From contig JAJNBO010000134.1 in assembly GCA_021156245.1 (NCBI GenBank), positions 1-6,899 on the forward strand: 6,899 nt of DNA. Direction: 5' to 3'. Source of the stretch: Ramlibacter sp. (GTDB lineage Bacteria > Pseudomonadota > Gammaproteobacteria > Burkholderiales > Burkholderiaceae_C). This document shows, piece after piece, positions 5,489 to 6,899 of the stretch. A program made the position numbers and the translations under genes. Under the pieces are notes generated by a model. That model made no database searches, was not told the origin of the DNA, and saw only the letters and a list, made by a program, of their open reading frames with translations. The stretch's first letter is position 1; each line of letters opens with the position of its first letter.

Positions 5489-6547
5489 TCAGGCGTCCTG
5501 CAGCAGCGGGATGCCGAGATCGCGCGCCAGCGCATCGAGTTGCGTGCGCAAGGCCGGGGGCAGCAGGAGGCCGTCGCGTTCGTTCGCCATGCGCTTGGCG
5601 TGGCTCTGTTCGCCGGGCATCCAGATTCGGTCCACGCCGGGCATGCGCTCGGCGCCGCGCAGTTCGCGCACCAGCTTGTCGACGCGCGCCTTGAAGTCCG
5701 CCACCTCGCCGAAGGCATCCGGGTCGATCACGAGGATCGCCTGTCCCGTGTTGGTGATGGTGGTGTCGTCCTTGTTGAAGTCCACGACTTCGCTGCCCAT
5801 GGCCGCGCCGTTCAGCGTGCCGGCCAGCAGCCCGACGACCATCGCCAGGCCGTAGCCCTTGTAGCCGCCGATCGGCAGCAGGAAGCCTTCGTCGGCGCGC
5901 TGCGGGTCGGTCAGCGGCGCGCCGGTGCGGTCGATCATCCAGCCTTCGGGCATCTGCTCGCCGCGCTGGGCCTTCGCCTTTACCTTGCCATAGGCCGTGA
6001 CGGTGGTCGCCATGTCCAGCACCACCGCCGGCTCCTCGCCGGCGGGCACCGCCACCGCGATGGGATTTGTCGACAGCAGCATGTCCAGCCCGCCCCAGGG
6101 CGGCAGGTGGTTGGCGTTGCCGACGGCGAAATACATGCCGACCATGTCGTGCGCGAGCGCCATGCGTGCGTACAGCGAAGCAGGCCCCGCATGGTTGGAA
6201 AGCCGCGAGCCGACCCACGCCACGCCGCAGCGGCGCGCCTTCTCGATGGCGAGCTCCGTGGCCTGCTTCATCACGAGGTGGCCCATGCCGTTGTCGCCAT
6301 CGAGCAGCGCCATCGCGGGCTTTTCCTTGAGCACGCGGATCCGCGGCTCCAGGTTGATGCCGCCGGCGCGGATGCGGCGCGCGTAGGGCGCAAGGCGGAT
6401 GACGCCATGGCCGTCGGAGCCCTGCACCTCCGCCTGCGTCATGAGCTCCGCGACCGTCAGCGCGTCGGCCGCGGGCAGTCCGAGCCGCTCGAACGCGGCG
6501 GTGAGGAAGCGGCAAACCTGCGCCGCGGCGAATCGGGTGTCAGGCAT
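5489..6547 (-). CDS. Ldh-family (malate/L-lactate dehydrogenase type 2) NAD(P)-dependent oxidoreductase
   Basis: A 352-residue cytoplasmic enzyme of the Ldh_2 family, which includes malate, ureidoglycolate (AllD), 2,3-diketogulonate (YiaK) and sulfolactate (ComC) dehydrogenases. Members interconvert 2-hydroxy- and 2-oxo-acids with NAD(P). Family motifs run in order: GSDGHGVIRL (43-52) with probable catalytic His47, GDNGMGH (84-90), SNHAGP (117-122), STNPIAVAVP (159-168), DMATT (178-182), PEGW (200-203) and LLPIGGYKGYGL (223-234). Length is typical, so it looks complete. The ATG at 6547 is chosen because it gives the usual N-terminus; the frame is open further upstream, but that part is out-of-frame reading of the racemase-like gene. 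It overlaps the end of that gene by 8 bases and has only a weak ribosome binding site, suggesting translational coupling. The Bug gene follows after 23 bases. The exact hydroxyacid substrate cannot be assigned. Confidence 0.94.
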   Translation of the reverse strand: MPDTRFAAAQVCRFLTAAFERLGLPAADALTVAELMTQAEVQGSDGHGVIRLAPYARRIRAGGINLEPRIRVLKEKPAMALLDGDNGMGHLVMKQATELAIEKARRCGVAWVGSRLSNHAGPASLYARMALAHDMVGMYFAVGNANHLPPWGGLDMLLSTNPIAVAVPAGEEPAVVLDMATTVTAYGKVKAKAQRGEQMPEGWMIDRTGAPLTDPQRADEGFLLPIGGYKGYGLAMVVGLLAGTLNGAAMGSEVVDFNKDDTTITNTGQAILVIDPDAFGEVADFKARVDKLVRELRGAERMPGVDRIWMPGEQSHAKRMANERDGLLLPPALRTQLDALARDLGIPLLQDA

Positions 6548-6899
6548 CGGACATTCTTTGCTGGAGCGCCTGCACGGCGCAATCGGGACTGCTGAGGACG
6601 GGGCAGGGAAGGTGGGCCTGCGTTTCGGCGCGCGCGGCGGCCATCGAGAACTGCGCCAGCATGACCGCGTCGCAGTCCCGCAGCGCGCCCGCTGCCCCGG
6701 CGATCTTGCGGTGGTGATCGGCGGCTTCGCCACGTGCGAGATCGTCCATCGCTTCGGGCACGAACACCGTGCGGATGGCGACGGGCACGTCCCGCTCGCG
6801 TGCCAGTTGCGCCAGCTCCGCGGACATCGACGGCAGGGAGGCCTGGAAGGTGGCGACCAGTCCGAGTTGCAACACACGTCCCGGCCGGTGCAGGGCGAG
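6540..6899 (-). CDS. Asp/Glu racemase-like protein (partial, N-terminus off the right edge)
   Basis: The last 119 residues of a protein resembling the aspartate/glutamate/hydantoin racemase family. The frame is open through base 6899, so the true start lies outside; a GTG at 6875 is in frame but falls within the conserved core and is unlikely to be the start. Visible features are VLQLGLVATFQASL (9-22 of the visible part), the strand and loop that begins the second half of the fold, then DCDAVMLAQFSMA (75-87) and PCPVLSSPDCAV (98-109), which closes the domain. Canonical racemases carry their second catalytic cysteine about where Gln83 sits in LAQFSM, so the two-cysteine mechanism may not apply here. 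The gene is first in view of a three-gene minus-strand operon and overlaps the dehydrogenase start by 8 bases. The family call is moderately confident; the reaction is not known. Confidence 0.75.
   Translation of the reverse strand, partial: LALHRPGRVLQLGLVATFQASLPSMSAELAQLARERDVPVAIRTVFVPEAMDDLARGEAADHHRKIAGAAGALRDCDAVMLAQFSMAAARAETQAHLPCPVLSSPDCAVQALQQRMSDA

Noticed and set aside
4605..5855. A 416-codon plus-strand open frame opposite the Bug and dehydrogenase genes.
   Set aside because: It has low-complexity composition and spans two real minus-strand genes. No domain is visible.
4497..6515. A 672-codon open frame that would fuse an upstream extension to the Bug protein.
   Set aside because: The part above 5465 is out-of-frame reading of the dehydrogenase gene with Arg/Ala/Gly-rich composition. 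The signal peptide and strong ribosome binding site at 5465 set the true start.
5480..6595. A 371-codon plus-strand open frame opposite the dehydrogenase gene.
   Set aside because: It is antisense to a gene with all family motifs, and its own composition is typical of high-GC shadows.
5489..6877. A 462-codon open frame extending the dehydrogenase upstream.
   Set aside because: The extra N-terminus lies over the racemase-like gene in another frame and has no family resemblance. The ATG at 6547 gives the normal family length.

Overview
The window reads as a chromosomal segment of a high-GC betaproteobacterium, most likely Burkholderiales and perhaps near Comamonadaceae (for example Ramlibacter or Variovorax). 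This is an inference from three things: strong G/C bias at third codon positions, a Bug-family (tripartite tricarboxylate transporter type) periplasmic binding protein of the kind greatly expanded in that order, and a typical Burkholderiales pairing of a Bug protein with an Ldh-family dehydrogenase and an Asp/Glu-racemase-like protein. No mobile element, CRISPR array, tRNA or rRNA was recognised. Coding density is very high: seven protein genes, and the longest gap between them is 76 bases.

Layout: (1) Bases 1-1199, minus strand: a small GNAT acetyltransferase (NATD1/YjdJ-like) followed by an EamA/DMT drug/metabolite transporter that runs off the left edge. (2) Bases 1232-4490, plus strand: a PLP-dependent lyase of the D-cysteine desulfhydrase / L-cysteate sulfo-lyase family, then a 714-residue membrane hybrid histidine kinase with a periplasmic Cache-like sensor and a C-terminal receiver. 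The lyase diverges from the acetyltransferase across only 32 bases. (3) Bases 4497-6899, minus strand: a compact operon, in transcription order a racemase-like protein (partial at the right edge), an Ldh-family NAD(P)-dependent 2-hydroxyacid dehydrogenase, and a Bug solute-binding protein with a clear signal peptide. The kinase and Bug genes converge tail to tail with 6 bases between their stop codons.

How the genes may work together: the right-hand operon looks like capture (Bug protein) and oxidation (Ldh dehydrogenase) of a hydroxycarboxylate, with an accessory racemase/isomerase-like enzyme. The kinase could sense a small organic ligand in the periplasm, but no partner DNA-binding regulator is in view. 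The lyase belongs to a family whose members act on D-cysteine or L-cysteate. Its proximity to an Ldh-family enzyme (the family of ComC sulfolactate dehydrogenase) and a TTT-type binding protein suggests a testable but unproven link to C3-sulfonate metabolism. Most of the window is otherwise ordinary, and no clearly novel system was found.
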